From assembly GCA_964570285.1 (NCBI GenBank), contig CAZMXP010000034.1, forward strand, positions 1 through 58,678: DNA of 58,678 nt, read 5' to 3'. The notes under the pieces were generated by a model. The model ran no database searches and was not told where the DNA came from. It saw only the letters and a program-made list of their open reading frames with translations. The DNA is from CAZMXP01 sp964570285 (GTDB lineage: Bacteria > Planctomycetota > PLA2). A program made the position numbers and the translations under genes. Below, piece after piece: positions 16,180 through 25,276 of this stretch (positions are counted from its first letter, which is position 1; the number at the start of each line of letters is the position of its first letter).

Positions 16180-17424
16180 CTATGCCGCGGGGAACAGAAG
16201 CGTAAACGTCGTCCCCCCCGCCCCGGTGCGGAAGTCGAGCGCGGCGCCGTGCTCGTCGGCGACCTGCTTGACCACCGCGAGGCCGAGGCCGATGCCCGCG
16301 GCCCGGGTCGTCACGAAGGGCTGCAGGATCCTGTCCTGCAGATCCTCCGGGATGCCGGGACCCTCGTCCTCGACATGGATCGCCCTCCCCTCGGCCCTCA
16401 GGCGGACGACCCCGCCGGAGGGTTGCGCCTGCGCGGCGTTCAGCACGAGATTGAGCAGCGCCTGCTTCACGCGGTCGTAGTCGGCGACAAGGCGCGGCTC
16501 CCCCGTCGCGGAGGCCGAGAGCGAGACGCGCAGGTGGTCGCACTGCGGCCCCAGCAGTGCGACGACGTCCGCAAGAAGGTCGCCGACGGCAAACTCGCTC
16601 TTCCTCGGAGCGCGGGGCCGCACGAAGTCGAGCAGCTCCCGCAGCGTGCGGTCGAGGCGGTCGATCTCGCCCAGCGCGATGCGGCGCGCCTCGCTCCTCC
16701 CCGCCTCCCCCCGCCCCGTCGACGTCTCCACCGCCATCCGGATCGCCGTGAGCGGGTTGCGCAACTCGTGGGCGATGCCCCCGGCGAGGCGCCCCAGCGC
16801 CGCGAGCCGCTCGCTCTCGCGCAGCTTCGCCTCCCCCTCGCGGATCGTCGACCGCATCGCGGCCAGCGCCTCCCCGAGCTCCCCCACCTCGCCCGGCCCC
16901 CGCGCCCCCCCCTCCTCGATCGCCTCCCCGGAGGCGAACGCGCGCGCCTCCTGCGCCAGCCGCTTCACCGGCGAGGCGATCTGGCGCGCGACCGCGATGC
17001 CGAGCAGCAGCGCGACGAGCAGGCCCGCGCCGCCCGTCCAGAGCACCGGCGCCAGCGCGTCGCGGCGGCGGCGCGCGACCTTCTCCTCGTGCACGAGGAT
17101 CGTGTACCGGCCGCCGCCGCGGGCCGCCGCGCGCTCCAGCACGCGGTAGTCGCGCTCGCGCCAGAGGGGGTCGGTCGCGGTGCCCCCGACGACGACCTCG
17201 CAGTCCACCAGCCGGGCCAGCGCGCCCAGGATGCCCGCGCGGTGCTCCGCCGGCAGGCCGATCGTGTCGAGAGTGCCGGCGACGCGATCCGCCGTCTCCT
17301 CAAGCTCCTCGGCGACGCGCGCGTCGGCCACCCCGACGGCGACCCAGGCGAGGAGCCCGAACAGGCCCGCATGGAGCAGCAGCAGCGGCGGCACGATCCG
17401 CCGCGCCAATCGCGATCCGAGCAC
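16180..17424 (-). CDS. Membrane sensor histidine kinase (partner of the NtrC-type regulator)
   Basis: The 414-residue protein has TM1 (about 10-32), an extracytoplasmic domain of roughly 95 residues, TM2 (about 128-146), a HAMP linker and a HisKA helix with HELRNPL (His219). An HATPase domain follows with NLVLNAAQAQ (N box), DEGPGIPED (G1) and GIGLGLAV (G2). It lies immediately upstream of the regulator gene, so the two form a cognate pair. The sensed signal cannot be read from the sequence. Confidence 0.94.
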   Translation of the reverse strand: MLGSRLARRIVPPLLLLHAGLFGLLAWVAVGVADARVAEELEETADRVAGTLDTIGLPAEHRAGILGALARLVDCEVVVGGTATDPLWRERDYRVLERAAARGGGRYTILVHEEKVARRRRDALAPVLWTGGAGLLVALLLGIAVARQIASPVKRLAQEARAFASGEAIEEGGARGPGEVGELGEALAAMRSTIREGEAKLRESERLAALGRLAGGIAHELRNPLTAIRMAVETSTGRGEAGRSEARRIALGEIDRLDRTLRELLDFVRPRAPRKSEFAVGDLLADVVALLGPQCDHLRVSLSASATGEPRLVADYDRVKQALLNLVLNAAQAQPSGGVVRLRAEGRAIHVEDEGPGIPEDLQDRILQPFVTTRAAGIGLGLAVVKQVADEHGAALDFRTGAGGTTFTLLFPAA

Positions 17425-17461
17425 GCAGAGAGCCTAACCGCCCCCCACAGCGGTGCCCGCG

Positions 17462-18592
17462 CTACCCCTCCCCGAGGATCTCGATCCGCCGCACGATGAC
17501 GGTCTCGAAGCCGGTGCCGCTCTCGCTGTCCTTGATGCCCGTGATGCCGACCCGCGATCCGACGAACCGCCCGAGGTCGTACTCGTTCGAGATCAGGAAG
17601 TAGCGCATCTTGCCGCCCTCCTCGATGCGGTAGGCGGGGGTGCGCCCGAGCAGGTCGGGGCGCCACTGGACGATGCCGGTGGCGAGGTAGATCGGCCGCG
17701 CGCGCCGCTCATGTTCCTCGGCGATCTCGCGCAGGCGGCGCTGGTAGTTGCGCTGGATCTCCTCCAGCTTAGCCTCGAGGTCGGAGCGCACCTTCCACTC
17801 CTTCGCCTTCAGCTCGTCGACGTTCATGCGGCGCTCGGCCTCGTTGATCTCCGTCAGCAGCCTCACGCGCCGCTCGCGGTTGGCGAGGCTCAGGTCGCCG
17901 CGGTCGAACTCGGCGATGGCGAGGCGGAGCGGTTCGATGTCGGTCGCCTGCTTCGCGCCGGCGAGCTTGTCCCGGATGTCCTTCTCGACGAGGATGAACT
18001 TCTTGTCGGAGGCCGATTCGGAGGGGGGCGCGGGGGGAGGCGGCGTCGCCTCGTCGATGCCGGGGGCCGCCGCGCCCTTCGCCTTCTCGAGCGCGAGCGA
18101 CGCGGGGCCGACCTTCTTGACATGGGCGGCGCTCGCGAAGAGCGGGAAGCGCGAGGGCACGACGATCTGCAGCCAGGTGCCGTCCGACTCCTTCCGCTCG
18201 GAGAGGATCTTCACTGTCTCGCCGCGTTCGAGGCGACCGGCGAGCTCCTGCCATCTCGTCGAGGCGCGCGGGCGCACGAGCACGCGATCGGCCTTGACGA
18301 CCCCGGTGCCCTCCCCCGTCCGCGTGACCAGGTCGCCGAAGACCCACGCCGGGTATCCCTGCGGGAGTTCGACGACGAGCCAGTCACGCACGTTCGCGTG
18401 CGTGCCGCGCACGACGAGAAGGGTGCCGCGGTCGGCGAGCACGACCGGCTGGTAGGCATCGCCCGGGCCGCCGCGCAGGTTCAACTGCGATGCGGTCACC
18501 TCGCCCGCGTAGGATTCGCCCTCATCGGCGAACGCGCGAGGCAGGATGCCGCAGGCCAACAGGACCACCCAGAGACAACGCACACGGCTCAT
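17462..18592 (-). CDS. Secreted protein with two SH3b-like domains and a coiled coil
   Basis: A signal peptide (LWVVLLACGILPRAFA) is followed by two bacterial SH3-like units. The first contains LNLRGGPGDAYQPVVLADRG and the second RVLVRPRASTRWQELAGRL. A Pro-rich linker near residue 185 leads to a charged coiled coil (about 235-295) and a C-terminal beta domain (VGSRVGITGIKD). SH3b domains often bind cell wall. Length 376 aa. It lies 37 bp upstream of the kinase on the same strand and could share its transcript. I do not recognise the whole-protein family. Confidence 0.75.
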   Translation of the reverse strand: MSRVRCLWVVLLACGILPRAFADEGESYAGEVTASQLNLRGGPGDAYQPVVLADRGTLLVVRGTHANVRDWLVVELPQGYPAWVFGDLVTRTGEGTGVVKADRVLVRPRASTRWQELAGRLERGETVKILSERKESDGTWLQIVVPSRFPLFASAAHVKKVGPASLALEKAKGAAAPGIDEATPPPPAPPSESASDKKFILVEKDIRDKLAGAKQATDIEPLRLAIAEFDRGDLSLANRERRVRLLTEINEAERRMNVDELKAKEWKVRSDLEAKLEEIQRNYQRRLREIAEEHERRARPIYLATGIVQWRPDLLGRTPAYRIEEGGKMRYFLISNEYDLGRFVGSRVGITGIKDSESGTGFETVIVRRIEILGEG

Positions 18593-18606
18593 GTTCCTAC
18601 TCCATC

Positions 18607-18624
18607 GCCCGCCCTCCGGCGGGC
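18607..18624. other. GC hairpin in the divergent promoter region
   Basis: gcccgcc and ggcgggc form a 7-bp stem around ctcc in the 79-bp gap between the SH3-like gene (minus) and the aminotransferase (plus). Both promoters must lie here or in the neighbouring genes. No convincing -35/-10 pair is visible. Confidence 0.3.
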
Positions 18625-18671
18625 ACGCCCTCTAGCTTGCCCCCGCGCCCCCCGAGATTCAAGGATATTGT

Positions 18672-19667
18672 ATGCAAAACGCTTATTTCCCCCATATGGA
18701 GTGGGCCAAGGCCCACACGCGGACCCCCCTCCGTCTGGAACTCGGCTTCTCCGGCGCGGCACGGCCCAAGGGGGCCGCCTTCCGCGAGCACGGCAGCGGG
18801 GCGGTCGACGTGGAGCGGATGGTCGCCCGCAAGTACGGGGTCAAGGGGGACGAGGTCTACCTGGCCGGGGGGACGAGCCTGGCCAACTTCGTCACGATCG
18901 CCGCCTTCTGCGGCCCGGGGCAGCCCGTGGCGGTGGAGACCCCCCGGTACGCCCCGCTGGCGGAGATCCCGAGGGGGCTTGGCGCGCCGGTCATCGACGT
19001 GCGCCGCCTGCCCGACGGCGAGTTGCGCCCGCTGCCGCCGGAGGCGGTCCTTGCGATCGTCACCTCCCCGCACAACCCGACCGGACGGCTGCTGACGGAG
19101 CGGGACTGGGCCTCCCTCGGCGCCTTCGCCGACCGGGGGGGGCTCGTGATCGTGGACGAGGTCTACCGCGACCTGCAGCGCCGCCTGCCCCCGGTCGCGG
19201 CCGCCCGCCACCCCCGCTTCCTGACGACGATGAGCCTGACGAAGTGCTACGGGCTTGGCGCGCTGCGCCTCGGCTGGGTGCTCGGCAAGCCCGACCTGCT
19301 CGACCGGATCCGCCGCGTGGACAACCTCGTCTCGGTGCAGGTGGCAACGCCGTCGCTGCTGCTGCTGAAGCGCACCTGGCCGCGCCTGCCGGAGTTGCGC
19401 AGGCGCGCGCTGGCACCCTTCCGGCGCAACCTGGGCGTGCTGCGCCGCTCGGGCCTCGAGTTCATCGAGCCGGAGGCGGGGTTGACCGCCCTCGTGCGCG
19501 TCGGCGACGGCGATCAGGTCGCGCAGCGGATGGAGGAGAGGGGGCTCGGCGTCGCCCGCGGGTCGTTCTTCGGCGCGCCGGAGTACGTGCGGGTCTTCCT
19601 CGGCGCCGATCCGAAGGTCTTCCGCGAGGGGATCGCGATGCTGGTCGCCTACCTCGCGGGCGTGTAG
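18672..19667 (+). CDS. PLP-dependent class I/II aminotransferase
   Basis: A fold-type I aminotransferase of 331 aa, shorter than the usual 380-400. Signatures are GGTSLANF, SPHNPTG (132-138), VDEVYRD and the Schiff-base Lys191 in SLTKCYGLGALRLGW; a late EYVRVFLG segment supplies the substrate-carboxylate Arg. The ATG at 18672 follows an AAGGAT ribosome site. The substrate (aspartate, aromatic or other) cannot be told. It converges on the lipoprotein gene with a 19-bp 3' overlap. Confidence 0.85.
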   Translation: MQNAYFPHMEWAKAHTRTPLRLELGFSGAARPKGAAFREHGSGAVDVERMVARKYGVKGDEVYLAGGTSLANFVTIAAFCGPGQPVAVETPRYAPLAEIPRGLGAPVIDVRRLPDGELRPLPPEAVLAIVTSPHNPTGRLLTERDWASLGAFADRGGLVIVDEVYRDLQRRLPPVAAARHPRFLTTMSLTKCYGLGALRLGWVLGKPDLLDRIRRVDNLVSVQVATPSLLLLKRTWPRLPELRRRALAPFRRNLGVLRRSGLEFIEPEAGLTALVRVGDGDQVAQRMEERGLGVARGSFFGAPEYVRVFLGADPKVFREGIAMLVAYLAGV

Positions 19668-20206
19668 CGGAGCCCGCGCGCCATCTGTTCGAACATCGCC
19701 CGGTACTTCCAGACAAAGGTCTGCTCGGTCGCGACGCCGCGGAGGATGCCGCCGCGCCCCGGCACCGCGAAGTACCAGTCGATCGTCAGGAAGTCGTGCG
19801 GGTCCCCCGGCTTCGACGGATCCTTGTCCCGCTGGTGGTAGACGATGTACCGGGCGGGCATCCCGGCGACGGTGGCAGTGCCGCGGTCGCGGATCCTCAC
19901 ATGCGGATTGCCCGGGCCGAACCGTGACTCCTGGTGGTGCGCCCACTCCCCGGGATCGCGGTTCCACACCCGCCAGTAGAGGATCAAGTTCGGCTTGAAC
20001 ACGCCGTCCTTCGGGCCAAAGATCTGCCAGCCGTCGCCGGGAAGCACATGGGCGTCCGCGCCCCAGGAGACCGGCAGGGCCAGCGTGAAGTCGCCGACGG
20101 TGGCACTCCCCCATCTCTCGGGAGGGGGCGCGGGGGCCGCCGGAGCGGCCGGGGTCTCGCCGTTGCAGGCGGCAAGAAGCATCAGCAGCGCCAGCGCCCG
20201 GGTCAT
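19649..20206 (-). CDS. Hypothetical lipoprotein, 185 aa
   Basis: The ATG at 20206 overlaps the larC stop (ATGA). It gives a clean lipoprotein signal (ALALLMLLAAC, cysteine about 14), then an Ala/Pro-rich tether and a compact domain rich in Trp and Tyr (WQIFGPKDG, LTIDWYFAVPGRGGILRG). I do not recognise the family, although the overall pattern resembles small outer-envelope proteins of unknown role. It is translationally coupled to larC, so a link to metal or cofactor metabolism is possible but not shown. Confidence 0.7.
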   Translation of the reverse strand: MTRALALLMLLAACNGETPAAPAAPAPPPERWGSATVGDFTLALPVSWGADAHVLPGDGWQIFGPKDGVFKPNLILYWRVWNRDPGEWAHHQESRFGPGNPHVRIRDRGTATVAGMPARYIVYHQRDKDPSKPGDPHDFLTIDWYFAVPGRGGILRGVATEQTFVWKYRAMFEQMARGLRYTPAR

Positions 20207-21354
20207 CGGCTCCATTGTGCCACCGCTTCGTGCAGGACCGACGGCAGCGGCACCCCCGCCTCCCGCGCCAACCCGCGGCAGACCTCGTACTCCGGCGCCA
20301 CATGCACGACGCGGCCGCCGAGTTCGCCGATCTTGACGGGCACGATGCCGTACCGCGTCTTCACGCGTACGATCCTGCGCGGCAACTCCGTGCGCTCGAC
20401 GGCGCGCCGCCTGACCCCGAGGGTCGTCCCCTCGGTGAAGAGCACCTCCTCGATCGCGGGGACGAGCGCCGCCGGGACCAGCGCCGTCACGCGCGTGCCC
20501 GGCCGGTCCTTCTTCATGACGAGCGGCTGCAACGTCGCGTCCAGCGCGCCCCGGTCGAGCAGGCGCCCGAGCAGGTGGCCCAGGATCTGCGGTGTCGCGT
20601 CGTCGACGTCGCAGACAAGCTCGAACAGGGCCCCCTCGCCCCCCCCGGATGTGCTGCCGACGGTGATGCGGCAGACGTTGGGATAGCCGTCGGGATCCCG
20701 GTCGCCCGCGCCGTAGCCGATCGCCTCGGGCACGAAGGGCGGGGCCGCGCCCGCCTCCGCCCACGCCGCGACGATCGCCGCGCCGGTGGGCGTGATGAGT
20801 TCGCCCTGCATCCCGGACTCGAAGGTCGGGCGCCCCTTGAGCAGTTCCATCGTCGCCGGAGCGGGGAGGGGAAGGCGCCCGTGCGCGGTGTCGATCGACC
20901 CGGTCGAGAGCGGGAGCGGGCGGCAGTAGACCCTTTCGATCCCGAGTTGTTCGAGCGCGAGCGCCGCGCCGACGATGTCGCAGATCGAATCGATGGCCCC
21001 GACCTCGTGGAAGTGGTCCACGGCGGCGCCGTGGATCGCCCGCTCGGCTTCCCCGAGCAGGCGGAACGCCGCGCTCGCGCGCGCCTTGACCGGCCTGGAG
21101 AGCTCGCCCTTCGCGATCAGCTTCAGGATCGCCGGGAGGCCGCGGTGGTGGTGGTCTTCGCCGTGGCGCACCGTGAACTTGCGGGCGGCGATGCCGCAGC
21201 GGGTCACGAGGGAGGACGAGACCCTGAACCCCTTCAGCGGGAGCGACTTCAGGCCGCGCGAGAGCGCGGCCCCCGAAGCGCCCGCATGGAGCAGCGCGCC
21301 GACCGTCATGTCGCCGCTGATCCCGGCAAAGGGATCGATCAGCGCGATCTTCAT
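20203..21354 (-). CDS. larC: Nickel pincer cofactor nickel-insertion protein LarC
   Basis: LarC inserts nickel into pyridinium-3,5-bisthiocarboxylic acid mononucleotide, the cofactor of lactate racemase and LarA-like enzymes. The N-terminus DPFAGISGDMTVGALL is diagnostic, followed by DHFHEVGAIDSICDIVGAA and LITPTGAAIVAAW. A His-rich patch (HGEDHHHRG) is present. Length 383 aa in one continuous frame, whereas some bacteria split LarC by programmed frameshifting. ATGA overlaps join it to lipA upstream and the lipoprotein downstream. larA, larB and larE are not in the window. Confidence 0.92.
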   Translation of the reverse strand: MKIALIDPFAGISGDMTVGALLHAGASGAALSRGLKSLPLKGFRVSSSLVTRCGIAARKFTVRHGEDHHHRGLPAILKLIAKGELSRPVKARASAAFRLLGEAERAIHGAAVDHFHEVGAIDSICDIVGAALALEQLGIERVYCRPLPLSTGSIDTAHGRLPLPAPATMELLKGRPTFESGMQGELITPTGAAIVAAWAEAGAAPPFVPEAIGYGAGDRDPDGYPNVCRITVGSTSGGGEGALFELVCDVDDATPQILGHLLGRLLDRGALDATLQPLVMKKDRPGTRVTALVPAALVPAIEEVLFTEGTTLGVRRRAVERTELPRRIVRVKTRYGIVPVKIGELGGRVVHVAPEYEVCRGLAREAGVPLPSVLHEAVAQWSR

Positions 21355-22253
21355 CGGTTCTGCGCGATGCGTGCGTAGACCGAGGAGGCGTTGTAGGAGG
21401 AGCGGACGAAGGGGCCCGCGTAGACGTCGAGAAAGCCCATCGCCTTTCCGCGCTCCGCGAGTGCCTCGAACGCCTCCGGAGGCAGGTAGCGCTCCACCGG
21501 CAGTTCGCGGTCGCTCGGGCGCAGGTACTGGCCGAGGGTCGCGATGTCCACCCCGTGGGCGCGCAGGTCGGCGAACACGGCGAGGATCTCCTCGTCGGTC
21601 TCGCCGAGCCCGGCCATCATGCCCGACTTCGTCAGCAGGCCCGGCCGGGCGCGCTTCGCCCGCGCGAGCAGCGCGAGGGACCCTTCGTAGACGGCGCCGG
21701 GACGCACGCCCGGGTAGAGGCGCGGGGCCGTCTCGATGTTGTGGTTGAAGATGTCGGGGCCCGCCGCCGCGACAAGATCGGCCCCATCCGGCCAGCCGCG
21801 GAAGTCGGGCGTGAGCACCTCGATGACGAACTCCCCCGCCGCGCGCAGCGCCTCGATCGTCGCGACGAAGTGGCCCGCGCCCTTGTCGTCGAGGTCGTCG
21901 CGGTCGACGGAGGTCACGACGACATGGGCGAGGCCGAGGCGCGCCGCCGCCTCGGCGACGCGGCGCGGCTCGTCGGGATCGACCGGGTCGGGACGCGCCT
22001 TGGGCACCGAGCAGAAAAAGCAGCGCCGCGTGCAGTGGTTGCCGAGCAGCATGAAGGTGGCCGCCTTGCGGCTCCAGCACTCGTTGAGGTTGGGGCACTT
22101 GGCCGACTCGCAGACCGTGTTCAGCCCGAGACCCTCGACGAGTTCACGCACCGGACGCGTCGTGTCGCCGGCGGGGAGCGGGCGCCGGAACCACTCGGGC
22201 AGCGAGCGCGCGCGCTCCCGGGGAGGGTGGGACGGACGGATCAAGGGGGCCAT
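21351..22253 (-). CDS. lipA: Lipoyl synthase
   Basis: LipA is a radical-SAM enzyme that inserts two sulfurs into protein-bound octanoyl groups. Both iron-sulfur sites are complete: auxiliary cluster cysteines 48, 53 and 59 (CESAKCPNLNEC) and radical-SAM cysteines 74, 78 and 81 (CTRRCFFC). The C-terminal RSSYNA motif carries the serine ligand. Length 300 aa is normal. It starts 2 bp after the glycosyltransferase stop and overlaps the larC start (ATGA). lipB is not in the window. Confidence 0.96.
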   Translation of the reverse strand: MAPLIRPSHPPRERARSLPEWFRRPLPAGDTTRPVRELVEGLGLNTVCESAKCPNLNECWSRKAATFMLLGNHCTRRCFFCSVPKARPDPVDPDEPRRVAEAAARLGLAHVVVTSVDRDDLDDKGAGHFVATIEALRAAGEFVIEVLTPDFRGWPDGADLVAAAGPDIFNHNIETAPRLYPGVRPGAVYEGSLALLARAKRARPGLLTKSGMMAGLGETDEEILAVFADLRAHGVDIATLGQYLRPSDRELPVERYLPPEAFEALAERGKAMGFLDVYAGPFVRSSYNASSVYARIAQNR

Positions 22254-22255
22254 TC

Positions 22256-23269
22256 TCACCCGCGGAGCGTGCGCTCGTAAAGGTCCAGCAGCCGCGGCGC
22301 GAGCGCACTCGCCGGGAAGTGGTCGCGCACACGCCGTGCGGCGGCGGCGCCCCGCTCGCGGCGCAGCTCCGGATCGCGCAGCCGCGCGAGCGCGGATGCC
22401 AGATCCCCGGTCACAGCCCCCGCACCACCCACGATCCACGCCACATCGCCCACGGGCGTCGAAACGACCGGGAGGCCGCTCCACATCGCCTCGAGCAGCG
22501 CGTAGGGCGTGCCCTCCGCCCGCGACGCGCAGACGAGCACGTCGGCGGCGGCGTAGAGATCCTGCATCGCCTCGACGTGGCCGAGGGCGACGGCGCCGCG
22601 CACGGCGGAGGCGCCCGCGACGACAGGCAGGAAGCCGGCCGCGCGCGCCGCCTCGACGAATCGGGCCATGTCCTTGACCGCGGCGGCGCGCCCGACGCAG
22701 AGGGCGACGAGCGCGGGGTTGCCGAGGGATCGGCGCCACCGCGCCCGGGCGTCGACAGACGGCGGCGGCAGCGAGACGCCCGGCGCGATCACCTCGACCG
22801 GGCGCCCGAGGCGGCGCGCGAGGTCGGCGGCGGTCGCGGGACCGGTCGCGGTGACACAGGCCATAGGGGCCAGCAACCGCTCGACGCGTACCGCGAGCGC
22901 CGAGAGCGGCCTTGGGAAGTAGCCCGAGAGCACGTGGCCGTGGAAGGTGTGGACGCAGGGGATGCCGAGCAGGCGCGCGGCGATGCGGCCCAGCGCGCCG
23001 GCCTTCGACGCGTGCGTGTGGAGCAGGTCGGGCTTGAGGCGCCGCAGTGCGCGGAGCAGGTCGCCGAGCGCGCGGCCGTCGTCGATCGGCTGCAGGCGGC
23101 GGTGCAGCGACGGAAGGACCGCCTGCGGGCCCCGCCAGAGCGCCTCCCGCTCTGCGCCCTCGACACGCCCGCGCAACAGGAAGGGCACCGCCTCTCGAGC
23201 CTGCTCCAGGAAACGAGCGATCCCCCCGACGTTGAGCCGGGTGACGAGGTGGGCGACGCGGGCGGACAC
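22256..23269 (-). CDS. Glycosyltransferase family 4 (GT-B fold)
   Basis: Two Rossmann-like halves are visible. The acceptor half has LNVGGIARFL and LLHTHASKAGALGRIAARLL followed by HTFHGHVLSGYF. The donor half has VALCVGRAAAVKD and the family 4 E-x7-E region SRAEGTPYALLEAMWSGLPV. Length 337 aa. Such enzymes build surface polysaccharide or glycolipid; donor and acceptor are unknown. It is the first gene of a minus-strand run with lipA, larC and a lipoprotein. A composite repeat begins about 40 bp upstream of its start, where its promoter should be. Confidence 0.9.
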   Translation of the reverse strand: MSARVAHLVTRLNVGGIARFLEQAREAVPFLLRGRVEGAEREALWRGPQAVLPSLHRRLQPIDDGRALGDLLRALRRLKPDLLHTHASKAGALGRIAARLLGIPCVHTFHGHVLSGYFPRPLSALAVRVERLLAPMACVTATGPATAADLARRLGRPVEVIAPGVSLPPPSVDARARWRRSLGNPALVALCVGRAAAVKDMARFVEAARAAGFLPVVAGASAVRGAVALGHVEAMQDLYAAADVLVCASRAEGTPYALLEAMWSGLPVVSTPVGDVAWIVGGAGAVTGDLASALARLRDPELRRERGAAAARRVRDHFPASALAPRLLDLYERTLRG

Positions 23270-23309
23270 GCCACGAGTCTAGCCCCACCGAGCAAGGGGG
23301 CGCCCCCCT

Positions 23310-23579
23310 GTGCCCCGAGAGGGTCCAAGTCTCGAAGGGTATTCGGGTGTCAGGGGCGAACGCGCGCGGAGGCGCGCGAGGATGTGGCCGCGCCCGCCAT
23401 CCAGGGTGCGAGGGCATGCCCAAGGCCACCGGGAACTGCGCGGTGAGGTGGACCACAGCATTCGTCTTGAGCTTGGAAGAAGGAACCCAGGAACCGAGGA
23501 AAGGGCGGATTCGATCCATTCGAGTCCCGGGATGCTCCTCCCTGCGCTCATGGCTTCCTCCCTTCCTGGCTTCCTCATC
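23310..23579 (-). repeat. T2 repeat, part of composite copy 1
   Basis: Read on the minus strand from 23579, this matches 53289-53566: gatgaggaagccaggaaggg, agcatcccgggactcgaatg, tcctcggttcctgggttcct, and a final third rich in gcgcgc. A purine-rich arm (ggaagccaggaagggaggaa) and a pyrimidine-rich arm (ttcctgggttccttcttcc) lie about 70 bases apart and can pair imperfectly. It may carry or displace the promoter of the adjacent glycosyltransferase gene. Confidence 0.8.
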
Positions 23580-23645
23580 AATGAACCGCTACTACGATCC
23601 GGTCGGCCGAAGGCCGTCGCGAGGGCGCGCCGCGCTCGAGGCTAG
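23580..23645. repeat. Conserved junction between T2 and T1 in composite copy 1
   Basis: On the minus strand this reads gcctcgagcgcggcgcgccc, then tcgcgacggccttcggccga, then ccggatcgtagtagcgg. It aligns with the junction at 53223-53288, with a few substitutions and a small indel. It contains the hairpin cggccttcggccg. Conservation of the junction shows that T1 and T2 moved or duplicated together as a unit. Confidence 0.7.
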
Positions 23646-23947
23646 TACTCCATGCCCGCAGAGCCCTCGCCGCTTGCGCGAATCCCGACGAGTCACGGAT
23701 CGGCACGCGGGCAAGACGAGTCACATCCGGTCGAACGAGGGGAGCGCAGGGTTCGACCGCACTGGTTCGAGCGGCCAAAGCGAAAACCACGAAGGCTCGA
23801 AGACACGAAGAAGCTCCCACGACGCGGTACGCGCTCTGCGCGCAGGCTCGTCCCTTCACTTTCTCCGTGCCTTCGAGCCTTCGTGGTCATTGCTGAAAGT
23901 GACCGTCGCGGCGGCCTGCGCTCGCTTGGGTGCGGCGTCAAGCCGCG
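23646..23947 (+). repeat. T1-like repeat (diverged) in composite copy 1
   Basis: The ends match the 266-bp T1 element: the left has tactcc, then cgccgcttgcgcgaat; the right has gggtgcggcgtcaagccgcg. The middle differs. It carries an inverted pair of T3-type arms, accacgaaggctcgaagaca (about 23786) and gccttcgagccttcgtggt (about 23871), around a loop of roughly 60 bases. Length is about 302 bp. The remaining 23948-24010 holds nothing recognisable. Confidence 0.7.
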
Positions 23948-24010
23948 CTGCGCCTCGGGACCCGACTGTTCGGAGGAGGTCCGTCGGCTTGCACCGGGAG
24001 GTGCGGAGGA

Positions 24011-25276
24011 TCAGAAGTCGATCTGGTACCGCATCTCGAAGATCGTCAGGTTGCCGTCGAGATCCTCGTCGGCAAAGACGATGTTCAGCATGACTCGCGT
24101 GTTCGGGTTGAGGTGCCAGTTGAGCCCGACCGTGACCGCGGTCGCCTCGCCGCCGGTGATCGTCGCGTCGTTGAGGTCGAGGAATCCGTAGCGGATCGCC
24201 GCCTCGAGCGCGCCATGGCCGCTGCCGCGCAGGAAGTTGCTCTTCGGCTTCACGCGGCCGAAGGTGCCGCTCTTGTAGGGGCGCGACTCGCCGGTGATCC
24301 AGTAGCTCAGCATCACGTAATAGCCGCTGAAGGACGGATCGCCCGCGGCCACCGCGTCGAGATCGGCCATCAGGTACTCGGCCTGGACCGAGAACGACTT
24401 CCAGACGACCGCGAACTCGAGGCCGAAGAGGTTGTAGCTCTCCACGGCGTCGATCGTGCCGGTGTCGACGATGCGGAAGCCGCTCCCGGTGTCGGGACGG
24501 GCGCGGGCGCGGAACTCCTTGCCGTGGGGGCTGCGGAGGCTGAACGAGCCGCCGACGTGGACGAGAAGACCGCGCTCCTTGTCCTCGAACGCGATGCCCG
24601 TCACGCGCGCGGTGAACTGGTAGCCGCCGTCCTCCTCCTGGATGCCGTTGACGTCGGTGTCGCGGAAGACGCCCGCCATCCAGTCGAGGCGCTTGTCGAG
24701 CGCGCTGTTCCCGACGGCGAGGCCGACGTTGTGCGCGGGCGCGAACGCGTTCGTCGCCATCGAACGCTCCATGAAGGTGATGTACTTGGAACTGGTCAGC
24801 TCCTCGAGAGCCATCGGCTCCTTGAAGTGGCCGACCCGGATCATGCCGACGGCCGGCACGTCGTTGAGCTGGAGGAAGACGTCCTTCAGTTCGAAGTCGG
24901 CCTTCGCGAAGTCGACCTGCATCGCGTACTCGATGTTCTTCCAGATCGTGCCGCCGAACTCGACGCGCAGGCGCCGGAAGAAGACGCCATCGGCCGTGTC
25001 CTCGGAGTCGAACGCCGGGTCGTCCGTCGAGCGGAAGTGCACATCGAGCATGAAACGCCCGCCGACGTGGAACTTGAAGTTCCCGTCCGAGGTCTCCCCC
25101 TTCAGCCCCTCCTTGAAGAAGACGCGGAAGGTCGTCGGATCCCCTCCCTCCGGCGCGGCCGCGGCGAGGTAGTGGTCGATCTCCTTCTGCAGCGAGACGT
25201 CGGCGGGGCCGTCGGCCGCCAGCACCCGCCCCGCGAGCAGCGCGAGCGCACATGTCCTGAGAATCGTCGTCGTCAC
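24011..25276 (-). CDS. Phosphate-selective porin (OprO/OprP-like)
   Basis: The 421-residue protein has a signal peptide (ALALLAGRVLA) and a beta-barrel pattern of alternating residues, ending in Phe (YQIDF), the usual outer-membrane insertion signal. The segments FKFHVGGRFMLDVHF, FFRRLRVEFGGTIWKNIEY and GHFKEPMALEELTSSKYI match the OprO/OprP family, trimeric porins for phosphate or polyphosphate. It lies downstream of phoU on the same strand, which fits phosphate control, though a 248-bp gap separates them. Confidence 0.88.
   Translation of the reverse strand: MTTTILRTCALALLAGRVLAADGPADVSLQKEIDHYLAAAAPEGGDPTTFRVFFKEGLKGETSDGNFKFHVGGRFMLDVHFRSTDDPAFDSEDTADGVFFRRLRVEFGGTIWKNIEYAMQVDFAKADFELKDVFLQLNDVPAVGMIRVGHFKEPMALEELTSSKYITFMERSMATNAFAPAHNVGLAVGNSALDKRLDWMAGVFRDTDVNGIQEEDGGYQFTARVTGIAFEDKERGLLVHVGGSFSLRSPHGKEFRARARPDTGSGFRIVDTGTIDAVESYNLFGLEFAVVWKSFSVQAEYLMADLDAVAAGDPSFSGYYVMLSYWITGESRPYKSGTFGRVKPKSNFLRGSGHGALEAAIRYGFLDLNDATITGGEATAVTVGLNWHLNPNTRVMLNIVFADEDLDGNLTIFEMRYQIDF

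Noticed and set aside
13364..19927. Very long open frames opposite the kinase/regulator/esterase genes (up to more than 1,000 codons).
   Set aside because: In DNA this GC-rich, antisense frames stay open. They are Arg/Ala/Pro-rich, lack domains and lie opposite genes with clear motifs.
23340..24100. Frames of 180-250 codons across composite repeat copy 1.
   Set aside because: The peptides change frame and content between repeat copies, with no conserved protein and no ribosome site.
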